From Dendrobium chrysotoxum (lineage: Eukaryota; Streptophyta; Magnoliopsida; Asparagales; Orchidaceae), in NCBI GenBank assembly GCA_019925795.1, contig CM034305.1, forward strand, positions 71,598,573-71,662,572: a stretch of 64,000 nucleotides of DNA. Direction: 5' to 3'. Numbering within the stretch: position 1 is the stretch's first letter; each line of letters opens with the position of its first letter. The notes beneath the pieces were generated by a model. That model had not been told where the DNA came from and did not search any database. It saw only the letters and a program-made list of their open reading frames with translations. The position numbers and the translations under genes are program-made. Positions 22,656 to 37,600 of the stretch are shown here, in pieces.

Positions 22656-25600
22656 TTCACTATCCTCTCCCTCAACCACCACTGGGCAAAGAAACCCCTC
22701 TCCTAATGGGTATCGGATAAACCCTACATCTTTATTCCTCTCTATGTTGGAATTTGCTACTCTAGTCCACTGATTAGCAAATGAAGTCAACATAATTTTT
22801 TTGAGATCTTAATGATCCCTTAAAAAAGTAGATTGCAAGCTCTCTTAACAACCACAAATGCAAATTCGGAGGAGATAATGCAATAGAAAATGCAGAATAT
22901 AATATTAAGTGAACATGTGTAGAAAAATCTCACACAAGGTTTGCAAATCAATATGTGAAAGATCTCTCTAAGGAAAAATCTTCTCCCACTTCTCTCACCA
23001 ATTTCATGATGCAACCAAAGTTCCTAAGCCTTTTAGAAGAACACTTAGACATGCAATTAAGAAACTTCCTTTCAATAACACATTAAAAAACACAAACCAA
23101 GAGAAACTTAGTAGAAAACAAAAATTAAAAATTGTTTAGAAAAATGATGTAGGAAAGAAAGATACAAAACACATAAACAAAAGTAACCTTCAGAACAACC
23201 ACGATTGGTCACCTCACATGAAATTCACAAAACTAGGGAAATGTGCTCAAAGGAAAAATCTAACCAGTAATCCACCACAGAAATTTTGATCCGGCACAAG
23301 TCTGCACTCCTTAGAAAAATACCAACAGAACAGAGTAACAACACCACCTCACAACTCACAATGTTTAGAGAAGAAAGATACAAGTGGAAGGGAAATCGTG
23401 GAGAGAAGTAGAAAGAAGATCGAGAGGAAGGATTAAGGGATAGAGGAAAGACTAGCTCGCAAGCCACGAAGAACCCTCAGGTTGAATTTTTCTTCTTCAA
23501 AAACTGTCCTCCACAAGAGAATTTCAGCCACATTATATAGGGGGAAAAGGGACATTTAATTGTTCAATTAAATGAGCCAATATTTTAGCCAATAAAAACA
23601 AACCAAACCAGCTCTCAAAGGAGAAGCCGAAGCATCAAACACAAAAATCAACAAAGGGGGAAAATCGAACAGCCAAAGAGAGAGAGCGGAAGAATCCGAA
23701 GCAGCCAAATCAGCAAAGGGGAAGAACTGAACAGCCAAAAGGGAGAGGGAAAGAATAGAAAGAAAGACTTTCCTTACAACCTAAAGCTCTGATATCAAAT
23801 TAATGCAACCTAAATTCCTAAACCTTTTAGTAGAACACTTAGGCACGCAATTAAGAAACTTCCTTTCAATAACACATAAAAAAACACAAACCGAGAGAGG
23901 CATGGTAGAAAACAAACATTAGAAACTGTTTAGAAAAATCACGTAGGAAAGAAAGATACAAAACACAAACAAAAGCAACCCTCAGAACAAGCACGACTGG
24001 TCACCTCACATGCAATTCACAAAATTAGGGAAAGGTGCTCAAAGGAAAGATCTAACCAATAATTCACCCCTAAAATGTTGATTCAGCACAAGTCTGCACT
24101 CCTTAGACAAATACTAATAGAACAGGGTTACAACATCACCTCACAACTCACACTGTTTAGAGAAGAAAAATACAGGTGGAAGGGAAATTGTGGAGAGAAG
24201 AAGTAAAAGAAGACTGAGAGGAAGTATTAAGGGATAGGGGAAGACTAGCTCGCAAGCCACGAAGAAATCTCAGGTTGAATTTTTCTTCTTCAAAAATTGC
24301 CCTCCACAAGAGAATTTCAGCCACATTATATAAGAGGAGGGGAAAGGGGTATTTAATTGTTCAATTAAATGAGCCGACATTTCAGCCAATAAAAACAAAC
24401 CCAAATCAGCTCTCAAAGGAGAAGCCGAAGCATCAAGCACTAGAACCAATAAAAAGGGAAAACCGAACAGCCAAAGAGGGGAGGGGAAGTAAGATCAAAC
24501 ACAATGGTATGAACCAACCCGAGCGCACCGAACCCAGGATGATCATTGGTTGTTTTCCATCATAGGGTGATACAAAAATAAATACATAGCGTCCAATATC
24601 ATAAAAAAATAAAAATGCATAAAACGTAAATTCTTGACTGCATCATTTCCTTCTATTTTCCATCACACATATTTTAGGGTTATAAAATAATATTCATATT
24701 AAGCGTCTTGTCAAAATCCTAGTTTTAAAATAAAAAAATTGAGTACTGGATAATCGAACAATATGATCAGTTCAACCAGAATTATATATTATTTGCTCGT
24801 AATTCTAAATGTTTTAATAGATTTATTAAGAAAACCTATTGTACAATTTGTAGGGGTGTGTATTGAGTTGGTTCAATTTGATTGGTTGACAAATTTTTAA
24901 AATCAATTAAATCGAGCAGTATTATAAGTTGGACCAAACCGACTAAATAATATGAATGATCAAACCAAAGCAAACTGCAATACAATTTAATTAAAGTAGT
25001 TCAATTTTAGTTTAATTAATTTTCAAATCCTAATAAAAGGATGTGCATTTTGTTAGTTCAAATAAATTTATTGATAGATTTGTTAAATCAAGTGAAATGA
25101 TCCAGACTACAGGTAGAGCCAAAATTTAGTGTAATAATAACATTACTTTGTCAAGTGAGAATATTTTCAAGAAAGTATAAAAGGTTGATTATTTATTATT
25201 TATTCAAAAATAGTTTAATATTATTATTTGACCAAATTTTTGCCAAAATGGAACCAATAATTGAAATCCAATTAAAATAAAAATCAATTATCATTTCATA
25301 AATTGAACCAAACCAACCAAATATACTTAGTTCGGTTCAATTCTTGATTTAAATCAATTAATACACACTCTAAATAGAATGCGATATGCATTGTCTAGTA
25401 TGATTAGTTCATATTTTGAATTAATCTAATTAAGAAAATTAATTAGGCTATTTAGTCATTTAAAATAACACTGATTGTACTACATGATTGTCATCAGATA
25501 GTATGATTAATTCATTTTTTTAAAATATGTAATTATTGCAAATTGATCTTATCTTAACATTCAGAATAAGGCATATCATATAGTACAATCTATACTACAC

Positions 25601-28600
25601 ATTATGATCAATTATGATCAATTTGTAGTAATATGTTTTTAATAAAATTTATTTTGAGTTTAAACAACTCGTATAGGTATATTGTCTTCTAATATCTAAA
25701 TTTGAATATTTGCAATAAATACTAAATTAAAATATAAAATTGGACTCTTATAGCTCGATGCTTGGTTTATTTTGGCCAGTTTGATTTTCTTAACTTGATT
25801 TAATTTCACTTGCTTATTTTATTGGCATGTTTTGCTAACTTGAGCTTTGAATACTCTTTGAGTTTTTTATGTCTTTAGTGAAATGTATCTAATAATAATT
25901 TCCTGCCAGTGTGTACCTATAATGTTAATACTAAAGCACCTACACAAGAATATGTCAATAAAAGGCAGATCAATCAAATTATATTTGTGATCATGAAAAA
26001 GAGAAATTGTATTCATGCTCTAAGTTCATGGGGTTAATAATCTTTCTCTTTTTGATGATGTCAAACATACTTTGATGATGTCAAACATACTTTGGTTATG
26101 TGTATACTTCTTAGGGTTTACCTAACTCCCTCTAAATTTATGCCTTATTAGAATATTAAAAAGTAATCAATAAATTAAATTACAAAATAATTACAGAGTG
26201 ATGAGACATACCATAATTGCAATTTATAATTTTTTAAAATTTTTTATTGTTAATATCCAAACAAATGACAGTACATGAGAAAAATGAAAAAACATAAACA
26301 TACAAATGTAGTAAAAAAAATATGCAAAATACTATAAAGAAAAAATACAATCACAGACGAAAACCCTTCTTGACAAAGCAAGAAAAAGAAAAAAATACTA
26401 AACTATAATAGAAAAATAAAAGGTATAATGAATGCAAACATAAAAGTGCAAAAATAAACACACTCAAATATTAGAAGGATTAGTAGCCCATCTCTTGTTT
26501 TCCCAGGTACTTTGCATGTTGAGTTCTAGCTCAAGATAAGAGATATGATTGGTCCAGACATCTTGAGGCTAATCATGCGAAGGATAAGTTGGAGAGCTTG
26601 GTATGGCGGTAGTGTAGTGGGTGTAGGTTATTCTTCTTCTTCTTCTTTTTATCGTTAAATTGGATAATATGTTTCTTTATACCAAACAAGATGTGGAAGG
26701 AGGGATTAGGTAATAGTATTGGGATGTGGTCTGGTGGTTTGGATAGGTGATATTATATTTGACATCAATAATATAAGAGATTTAATGGGCAAGAGTAAGT
26801 TTGGTCCACACCTCAATTTGGAATTGTGTATGGAACTATGATGCACCGACACATCTCTTGAAGAAAGAATGCAGTGTTAAACACGTGTCGGCACGGATAC
26901 GTGCCCGACACGATTGGAACACATGTCGGACACGACAGTCACGTGTCCAATTAAAATAATGTTTAAATTTAAGTGGACACGTGCCTGACATGGCTAGGAC
27001 ACGTGTCAGACACGGTAGACACCTGTCCGATTAAAATAATGTTTAAAATCTAATTTTTTATGATAAAATTATTTTAAATTATAATATTTTTATATTTTTA
27101 TATTTACTAAATCAAATAAAACATCACATTCGCTTGTATGCATCACTACGATTATTGAAAGTCATGATTAAATCTTTTTTTTTTTTTGAGAGGCAGTAAT
27201 GATTATTGAAAACCTTTATGCCTACATGTGTTTGCAATTTTTAGTGACATGTAATAAGAAGAATTTTGATTATGTCTGGAAGATCTTTATGTGCATGACT
27301 TATTGTAATTCTAGTTAATGGGATTTGTTGAAATAGGTGAAAAATTAGAATGATATAGAAAATATTTAGAATATAAAAGATTTAAGATTAATAGAATAAA
27401 GATTTATATATGATATCGAATGAACTATTATGGGAGAGAACTAAAGAATTAGAGAAGTAGAGAAGTAAATAGATACATTCTTTGTGATTTAGATTAGACG
27501 TTAAAGAAATATTATGGGAGAGAACTAGAGAACTAGAGAATTAGAGAAGTAAACAGATACAAAGATGAACCAACTTTCATTATATGATATCCAATGAACT
27601 ATTGCAAATCTTTCTTTTGATGAACCAGAGTTGGAAGCAATGATATTCAATGATAATGATATTGAAGCCCAAAAATATACCTCTGAAGCTAATCCTAGTA
27701 GTTGAAGCTTGAATGCTTGATGTTGTAGTAAATTGTTATTTGTTTATATTTTTGTGGTTGTACTAGACATTTTGTACGAAATATTTTATGTTATATGCTA
27801 GAAAAGTTATCATGTCATTCATTTATTATTGTTTGTCATTTCTAATATGATGTTACATTAATATCTATACACTATATAAAAAAAATTTAATGATGTGTCC
27901 ACGCCGTACCAGTGTCCTATATTTTCAAAAAAAGCCGTGTCCCGTGTCTGTGTCGTGTCATGTCTGTGTCGCCGTGTCTGTGTCCGTGCATCATAGGTAT
28001 GTAGGTTAGATTTTCAATATATTGAAACTCATATTTGTAACAATGAATTGTGTGCGTGTGATGCAATAGTAAGTAGCCATAGAAAGGAGTGGGGTAATAT
28101 TGATATGATCACTAGCTTTAGGGATGACATTGTACCAAAGTGTGTGTTGGATAACACGAGCATTCTACACAAGTCCACTTACAATAGGCTGGTCATGAAA
28201 TAAAAGATTGTGATGATTGACTTGATTTATAGCAGACTAATTGTGACTAATAATAGTAGCTATAGAGTGAGGTAGTTCATCAGTATCAAAAATATAGAGG
28301 TGCTCATATAGGTCTTGGTCTGTGATCTTAACTTGTTGACTAAACACCATATATCATATAATGGTGTGCTCGATATTGTTGATCAAATTTGCAAAAATTT
28401 AAAGAGAAGCTGGTCTTGATGTGAATGAGTAAGATTGATGAGAAATTGAAGAATAATACCCATAAGTAGATCGTATATAGCATAGGAAAAATGTTCTTAT
28501 AGTATTTGTTTTGAGCCTATGATCGAGGATGTCTGATACGAGCATAGGAAAGATGTTCTTATAGTATTTGTTTTGAGCCTATGATCGAGGATGTCTGATA

Positions 28601-31600
28601 TTGTTCATATGGTGTCGAATCTTTGTCCATTCAAAAATTAGGATCTCTCCACTAATTGAATGATAATGCTCCTCAACCTCACTATCTCTTGCTAGACATG
28701 CTTGCAATATTCTCACACACAAAAAGACTAGGGAGATGAAAAAAGGTGCAATTTATAGGCAAATGTGATTTTTGTGATATTATATATCACTATATAGATT
28801 ATATAGTATGATCAGTGCAATGACTTATAGTCCGAACAACTCTAAAATCAGCTAGTTTGACTTAGACCAATTGTATAGTATGATATGAACTATACAATAC
28901 TATTTGACTTTATAAAATGTGGTTAATTTGATGTAATTCACAATTGTTATTTTGGCCATGTGGGTCGTAGGATTGGGATCACAGAATATGAAACAATGTG
29001 AATTGTGTAGTAAGATTAAACAGATTCATTTTTAAATTTCAAATCTTGAATTTTGATTATGCAAATTTTGTAGCAGTATCGTTATTGCTCGAAATTTTCT
29101 TTCAAACTTGCAAATTTCAACCAAGCACAAGAAAAAAAAGGACAAAAACTATCATATGGAGACTAATCAAACAAATGATGAGCATAGAGAAAAAAAATAT
29201 ATAAATGAACAATGAACAAAATGCAAAGATGACAAAACAAGCACACAGCAAAATATTCAAAACTACTCAAGACAATAATTTTATGTTCCAATATCAGTGA
29301 TTCCCAACTTGGCCTTTTAGGAGACTAAATCTATCATGATTCAGTGGTTTTGTAAAATTGTCTGTCATTTAATTTTTTAAATATTTGAATTGTATATGCA
29401 CTTCACATTTAGATAAATGATCGTTCATGAAGTGATGGCGAATGTATTGCTTTGTCCTGAAGTGCTTTATTTGTTTCTTGTTATATAAATGACCGTACTA
29501 TTTTCACATATTATGGATATAGTATCCACGAAGATTCAAAAATTGAAAAATTGTTGATTAAGCCATAAAATTTTAGCTACATACATCTCTGTTGTTATAT
29601 ATTTCGCTTCAGTAGTGGATAAAACAATTGAGATGTGTTTTTTATTGAACCATGAAATTAATAAATGCCCTATGAATTGGTAGGCTCTTGAAGTTCTCTT
29701 CCTTTCCTTCATAGAATAAGTTTGAGTCCGCATGTCCTACAAAAGCAAAAGTGATATTCCCCAGGTACCAAATATCAAATATCGGTATACATATCAAATA
29801 CCTAACTATTTTTTTGATAATAAGATTTTTTCTTAAAATCTACTTGAAATCGTGCGCACAAGCATACACTAAAAAATAATGTGAAGTCAACTTGTAGTAA
29901 AGTATAACAATGACTAATTAGGACTCGATAATACGTAGAATGTACAAATTTTTTCATTGGGATCCCAATCCAGGTAAATGTTCTTAAGTATTGTATTTTT
30001 TATGAGTTTTTTAGTATACTTGGCCTGACATAGATATATTTTGTTTTCTCTTGTTTAACTTGAAATCTAACAATCTCAAGTTATGACACTAGTGCAAAAA
30101 TTATTCGGAATTAATTTCTTCCATCGGATTGAATCCTTTTGCAACAAGTCTTGCCTTATTCTTGACAACCCCACTAACGTCATTCAACTTATTATTAAAG
30201 ATCCATTTAGTTCCTATCACACTTTAATTGACTTTTCACTAACTCCTAAACATCATTTCTTGCAAATTAATTTAGTTCTTTTTGCATAGCCATTATTGAA
30301 ACTCATCCGATAATGCTTAGTTTATGTTAGTTGGCTTTATTAGGGAGATAAATGTTGTGATTTATCTAGTCTTAGTGTATTTGTTGTCCTAACTACTATG
30401 AATTATTATTCAATGATCAGATGCATATCTTCACTATCTAGCTATTGTCTTTTTCTCGTTCTCTTTCAATTCCAAATTTTCAGTATTAGGTATTGCCTCT
30501 TCATCTATATCTACCTCTGTAGTTTGAGCATAGTTAGTTTATTTATTAAAAGTAATATGTGTAGACTCTTTCATAATCAAAGTTCTTTTACTAAATACTT
30601 TATATAATTTTTCAATAGATGAATATCTTATAAATTATTTTTTTATTAGATTTTGTTTCAAAACTTTTTATGTTAGACTTGTCATTATTTAGTACAAAAT
30701 ATTTAAACCTAAATTTATGGAGATATGATAAATTCCGTGTTCTACCATTATGTAGTTCATTGGGGTTTTTATTCAACTTAAGGCCAATGTTTACTCTATT
30801 TAGGATATCATAGATTATGTTTATTGTCCTTGCCCAAAAATACTATAAGTAACTTATATTCACTCAATATAAATCAGGCAACTGCAACTAGTGCCTTGTT
30901 TATCCTCTCAGCTACAATATTTTGTTTAGGAGTTCTTGGTGTTGCAAAAATGTGTGTGATTCCTAATTTCTAACAAAGCTTTTGAATTTTTTATTCAAAT
31001 ACTCTCCTTCATGATCACAATGAGTTATAGAGATTGAATAACCTTTCTTCCACTAAAGCCAAAAAGCAAATGCACTAAACTCAAGAAGTACTCTCTTTTA
31101 TAAGCTAGAAACCTTATCCAATAAATATAGTGTCTTTGTCTACTATAACAAAATTCATATGACTTTCCTCATATGCTTATTATACTAATGGGTCCAAATA
31201 GATATATTTGAAAAATCTTTAGAGGTCAGATTTAATATTATGAAATGATGATTTAACTTGTTTTCTAATTGACATGTCTTACACAAATGGTCATTATTGT
31301 AATCCAGTTTTAGTACTCTAACTAAATTTAGATGAGTGTTTTCTAAGTGTATGCGTGTTGGTATAATATAGTTTCCTAAGTCACACCCATGACATCCAAC
31401 GCAATTTTCCTACAACAAATTTTATTTGGCTCACTTATGCTATCTATGTCTAACTTATAAATGTTAGCGTCATAATTTTAACAAACAAGTATGAACTAAG
31501 AATTTAAAATCAAAGACTTTATCATATAATTGATTTATATTGAGTAGAAGATGTTTCAACCTGTCGAATAATAGGACTTTATAAATCCTAAATTTATTTC

Positions 31601-34600
31601 TCTTAATGCTGATTTCTTTTCTTGTATTGTTGTCACCATGAGTCACTTTGCCTTATTTTATGAGTTCGAGTGTTATAAACTTTGTTTTCTACAGTCATAT
31701 GTGGTGAGTATCCATTGTCCTATTATCACATGCTTACACCAGTTCTTTTGTGGAGGCATACAACAACAACAACAACAACAACATCAAGCCTTTTTCCCAC
31801 TATGTGGGGTCAGCTACATGAATCTTTTTTCTCCATTGTGCCCTATTAAAAGTTAAATTCTCATTTAAATCAAAGAAAGAAAGGTCATTTCTAATATTTT
31901 TCTAGCCAAGCCTTTTTAGGTCTACTTCTACCTTTCTTAACATAAGCCAAATCTAATACTTCTACTTTCCTAACCGGTCATTGGAAGGCCGCCATTTAAT
32001 GTGATCAAATCATCTAAGGTGACTCTCTCTAATCTTATCTTCCGCTAGAGCTACTCCAACCTTTTCAAGTATATGCTCATTTCGTATCCTATCTCTAAGA
32101 GTAAAGCCACTCATCCACCTCAGCATCCTCATCTCTGCAACACTTAACTTAATATTATGCTTCTCTTTTAATGGCCAACATTCTGAACCTTAAAGCATTG
32201 CAGGTGTTACCACCATCTTATAGAATTTTTCCTTAAGTTTGAGGGGGACTTTTCTATCGGACAATAGGCCCGATGCATTCCTCCACTTCAACCATCTAAC
32301 TTGAATTCTACTAATAATATCCCCATCTATTTCACCATCACTCTGAACAATAGACCCAAGATATCTAAAATGTGTACTCTTATTAATGACTTGATCACCC
32401 AAGGTCACAATCCCCTCACAAGAATTATTATTACTAAAATTACACTCTATATATTCAGTATTAGATCTTCTCAAACGAAAGCCTTTAGACTCTTTTGTGG
32501 AGGCATACCTACAAAAAAATTTGGGTTTGATTTTGGTAACTAAAGTTACTTTAAGTTGTTTATCATAGCAGAAATGATATGCTATGCAATTGATTTAGGG
32601 ACCCATCTATACTCAATGTTCATGTGCTTTCTAAGACGCTACTTGCTTGAAAGAACCACATGAATAATATCTTATGCTTGGCATGGAATGCATGAATTTT
32701 TTGTAATGATATGTTTCTTTTTATCACCAAAGGTGGATGCACTATGAGATGCTTGCATGAATTGTGCATATATATGTGTGGTATAGTGATAGAGAGAGTT
32801 CTTAACTTGCCCATTTGTTTTCTAAGACTCTCGTAAGCACATGTGAGTAATCCTATCCTAATATGTAACTCATGTTTTCTTTGATGTAATGCTAGGGTAT
32901 CTTCTTGCACTAAATTGTATTCTTTTTCAAGTTTAGTGCACAAGTGTTCTTTCTTTCATTATTTTTGGTTAAGATATTTTAAATCTTGCTGCAATATGTT
33001 ATGCTCCTTTTCTCAACATGCAAAATTCTTCTTTATTGCAAATTGTTTCTTTCTAAGGAACTTAAAGCTATGATTTAATTCTTCAGTTAGTAAAAAGAAC
33101 CCATTGTAAGGGATATTATATACATACTCTGTGTTTGAGTCCCCTAACTCATCGTACACTATCAAATATAGGTTATTAAATTTTTCTACATTTTCACTTC
33201 TAGTCGAGCTGCTATCTAAATTTGATCAACAATGTTTTTTGTGTCTTTCTAAATTTTCTGGACTTGCGTTTATCTTCTAATTTTTTTCCTGAGATGAGTT
33301 CTTCATTGTGGTACAATCTTATTTTATGTGCCTTGATTTCTTGCATTAAAAAAAAATCAAAATTTACTTTTAAACAGGACTTGCCTTTCTTTTTACCATT
33401 CCTTCTATTAGTGAATCTTTTCTTTTTGTTGTTTAGAAAGGAGCTGAACTTCCTTGTTAGTAAGGCCATATTATTATTGTTAGAACTGTCTATCTAGCTA
33501 TTTTTTGATTCATCGATTTTCAGACTTATTTGCAACTTTTTTCATTTAGTTGATATCTGCAGTTATTTTGTTAATTTATTATTCATATGCTATAAGATAG
33601 ACAAGCAATCAATCAATAGAAAAGTAGATAAATTTTTTGATTCAGATATTGCAGTAGCCTGGATAATCATCTTAGAATTTTATTTATTTTTTTCACATTT
33701 GAATATTCCTTATCAAAAGCCTGCTATGAAGCTTTGTGATTAATTTTTCTTGATTATAACAACCCCAAAATGAAAAAAATATATAATCCTTATTTTTAAA
33801 AAAAAATTTATATTGCTTTCACCCATTTTATGTCATTACCCAAAGAATGGTGAAACTCTAGAAAGCATTAAAATAATATTTCAAAATTCACCTTAAAATC
33901 CCTGCCAAATGGGTAATGACTATAAAAATAGGCAGGAGCAAGGTTTTCCCTTCACCATGGAGCCCTTGTCGTGACATCCACTTGTGATGGCCACAGGAGG
34001 ACCTGCACTAACTCTTTTGCATGAATAAAGTGAAATGGAAGTTTTGTTTTTATCATAATCCAATTAAATTTGAATATAAGTGTATAATAGTATATATCAA
34101 ATTATATGCAACCAACTCAATGAATCCATTTGATAATGAAAATTTTATGTTGGTGTAAAAGGGATAATAATGATAAATCATGCAAATTTAAGCTTCACCT
34201 CACTAGATGAGTAAAGTAAATCTAATTTATACCCCTAAATATGTAGTTATCCAGCATCACTGATGATATATAGCAACGAAATAATTCTTCCCCTTTTGAC
34301 ATCTTCAAAAGGGCTTAGTTAGAGTGAATTCATAAGGTAGTGATACCACAAAAGATATTCCTCCACTAAATATACTATTTCCTAAAATAAATAACATGTA
34401 AGAAGTAGAAACAATATAAGAAGAACATGCTTAAAAAGAACATTGACCTATCACTAATACCAAAATTATTATTAATTATCAAATGAAGAAAATCAGGACA
34501 CAAATTTTAGTGATATGCAAGCATATAAATTCATCAGTCATGAAAAGTGGATCATAAATGATATTCATAAAGTGTAAGCATACAAAAGAATTTTTAAATC

Positions 34601-37600
34601 TAGTCTTATAAAGGAAAAAAATGATGCTTAAAAGAAAATTGGATATCAATTGAAATACATAGGTTTATCATGAAACTAAAATCATTCTTTGAGCCCAGTG
34701 CACTAAGATCAAAACTAACAAGTTATATGAAATTCAAAGTAAGTTTGTAAGCTAATATTCACTTAGCATGTTCTATGTAGCTTGATTTTAGGTATCTACA
34801 TTTTTTGTAAATTACAAGCTAAGTAGAGAAGACTCATGAGATCAAACCAAGCTGCATGTGCTTGTTAATATTAAACATGCATCGTTTGGTCCCTAACTTT
34901 AATTTGAGCTAAGTTCTCAAATATAAATATGCCGTCCTAATCATATAAAAGATAGAACATGCAATAAAAAACTAGTAAGCATACATGAGTAATGAAAAAA
35001 AATAGAAAACATGTGTATGCTACTACAACAAAAACAACAAAATCAAGCATTTATTTCACATGTGGGGTCGGCTACATTAATGCTTCATCTCCATTATGTC
35101 CTATTAAGAGTCAAATTTTCATTTAAATCTAATAAAAAAATGTCATTTCTAATATTTTCTAACCAATTCTTTCTAGCTCTACCTCTACCTTTCTTAACAT
35201 AGGCTAAATCTAATACATCTACTCTCCTAATTGGGTCATCGGAAGGCCTATGTTTTTGGTGTCCATACCATCTAATGCGACTCTCTAATCTTATCTGCCA
35301 TTGGAGTTACTCCAATCATTTCATGTACGTGTTCATTTCGCATTATGTCTCTAAGAGTGAAGCCACTCATCCACCTAAGCATCCTCATCTCTACAACACT
35401 TAATTTTCTGGTTCTCCTTGAATGACCAACATTCTGCACTATAAAGCATTGCAAGTTTTAGCACCAACTTATAGAATTTTCCCTTAAGTTTGAGTGGTAT
35501 TTTTCTGTCACAAAACAGGCCTGATGCATTCATCCACTTCAACCATCTAAATTGAATTCTACTAATCATATCCCCATCTATTTCACCATCATTTTGAACA
35601 ATAGACCCAATATATCTAAAGCGTGTGCTCTTAATAATGACTTGATCTCCCAAAGTCACAATCCCCTTACTAGATTTATTAGTACTAAAATTACACTCCA
35701 TGTATTTGGTTTTAGATCCACTCAAACAAAAGCTTTTAAACTCTAAGATTGACCTCCATAATTATATTTTCCTTTAACTCCCTCTCTAGTTTAATCAACA
35801 AGAAGAATATCATTAGCAAAAGCATACACTAGGGTACATCCTCTTGTAAATGTCTGGTAAGAACATCCATAACTAAAGCAAAAAGATACTTGGTCAGACC
35901 ACCTTGTATGTAATCCAACTGAAATAGGTAAATACTTGGTTAGACCACCTTGTATTTAAACACATGTAATAACTCATATATACATATTCTTGATGACTTG
36001 AATATAAACATTATTAACTCTATATACATCTCTTGGAGCTTTATCATATGCTTTCTCTAAATCAATAAATATCACATGTAGATCCTCCCTATTCTCTCTA
36101 TACTTCTCCCTCAAACCTCTCAATAAATTTAAGCTTCCATAGTAGATCTACCTAATATGAATCTAAATTGTTTTTCAGAAATATTTGTATCTTGTCATAA
36201 CCTATACTCAATTACTCTCTCCCATAGTTTTAATGTATGACATATTAACATAACTCCACTATAATTTGCACAATCTTGTGCATCACCTTTATTCTTAAGA
36301 AATAAGAACCAATATACTCCTCTACTCATCTGGCATCTTTTTAGCCTTCAAATTAATATTAAAAAGTTTAGTAAGCCAATAAATTCCGTCATCTCCTAAG
36401 CACATTTCCACACCTCTATTAGAATATCATCAAGTTCAACAGTTTTCTCACACTTTATTTTCTTTAAAGTCTCTTCAACTTCAGTTTTACTAATACGACG
36501 ATAAAAACAAAAATATCTATTTTCATTTAAGATGCTAAGGTTGCTGATGTCAATCTTTTTCTCACAATCTTCATTGAAAAACATATCGAAATATCTCATC
36601 CACCTTTGTTGAATATCCTCTTCTAATAAAAGTACTGTTTGATCTTGATCCTTTATGCACTTTAGTTGAACCAAATCTTTAGTTCTCTTATCTCTTTGCT
36701 TGTCTAACTCATACATATATTTTTCACTCTCTTTAGTATCTAATATATTATATAGATCATTAAAAGTCAAATTCTTGCATCACATATTTCTTTCTTATAT
36801 TCATTGCATGCCTCTTTATATTTTTCTCAATTTTTTGAGTTTCTTTATCTAAACAAATTTTTTTAAATAAAGCTTCTTATTTTTATCTTTTCTTGCACAT
36901 TTTGATTCCACCACCAACTATTTTTCCTATTATGAGCTTTTTCTTTAGATACTTCAAACACATCTTTTATAACATTCTTAATATCACTAGCTACTTTTTT
37001 GTATATAACATTAATTTTTTTTATGTACAGTCAAAATTATAAGATCTTGAATCTTACTTTCAAAAATATTTTTGTTAGTGTTCTTTAAATGCCCTAATAT
37101 ATTCTTAGGATAATGTTTTAATTATGTCATTTCATTTTAAAGTCCAAAACTAATAAGCAATATTAGGTATATAAACTTTCACTCAAAATAATTTTACAAT
37201 CTTTATAATCTAAATGATTTATATCCCTTTTTATAAGAAAATAATCAATTTGAGTTTTAGTATATGCATTCTTATAAGATGTTCATCTCTTTTCTTAAAT
37301 AGGGTATTAATAATTATAGAATCTGTTGACTTCGACCTAAGTAGCCAAACCGAAACAGATAAAAGAAAAAAAAATATAACCTAAATCATTACTTGTAGCC
37401 GCGTCTCTAGTGGCCATACCCTACGAATGGCGTCGAAAACGTCCCTTCGCGCATGCTTCGCCTCAATCGCTGCTTCTTATCTCTAACAAAATGAAGCTAG
37501 AAGCAAAGCCTTTTCTCTCTTCTTCCCGCAAGTCATTCGACCCCTCTGTCGTGAAGAAGCCGAACCCTCATACTCTCGATCTCCCTCTAGGTCGCGAGCT

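Larger units (their letters stand above)
29330..33780 (-). mobile_element. Decayed Ty1/copia retrotransposon
   Basis: Minus-strand order from high to low coordinate: gag (about 33760-33210), protease-like word near 31730, integrase region (about 31650-30700), RT N-terminus (about 30300-30080) and RNase H (about 29900-29536). That order, with integrase before RT, defines copia. Frameshifts and stops are everywhere. The RT core with its catalytic YVDD motif is not found, suggesting an internal deletion near 30.0 kb. An RTE LINE is nested at 31762-32490. Confidence 0.7.

Noticed and set aside
22584..22793. Minus-strand 69-codon ORF with a long Glu-Arg run
   Set aside because: It is the translation of the (CT)n microsatellite.
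24275..24565. + strand 96-codon ORF
   Set aside because: Lies antisense to the LTR-like copy B and has no domain.
32301..32543. + strand ORF beginning MNSTNNIPIYFTITLNN (also seen at 35552 and, antisense, at 48651 and 19036)
   Set aside because: The same reverse-frame text recurs in several RTE copies because it is the antisense of the RTE coding region, not a conserved protein.
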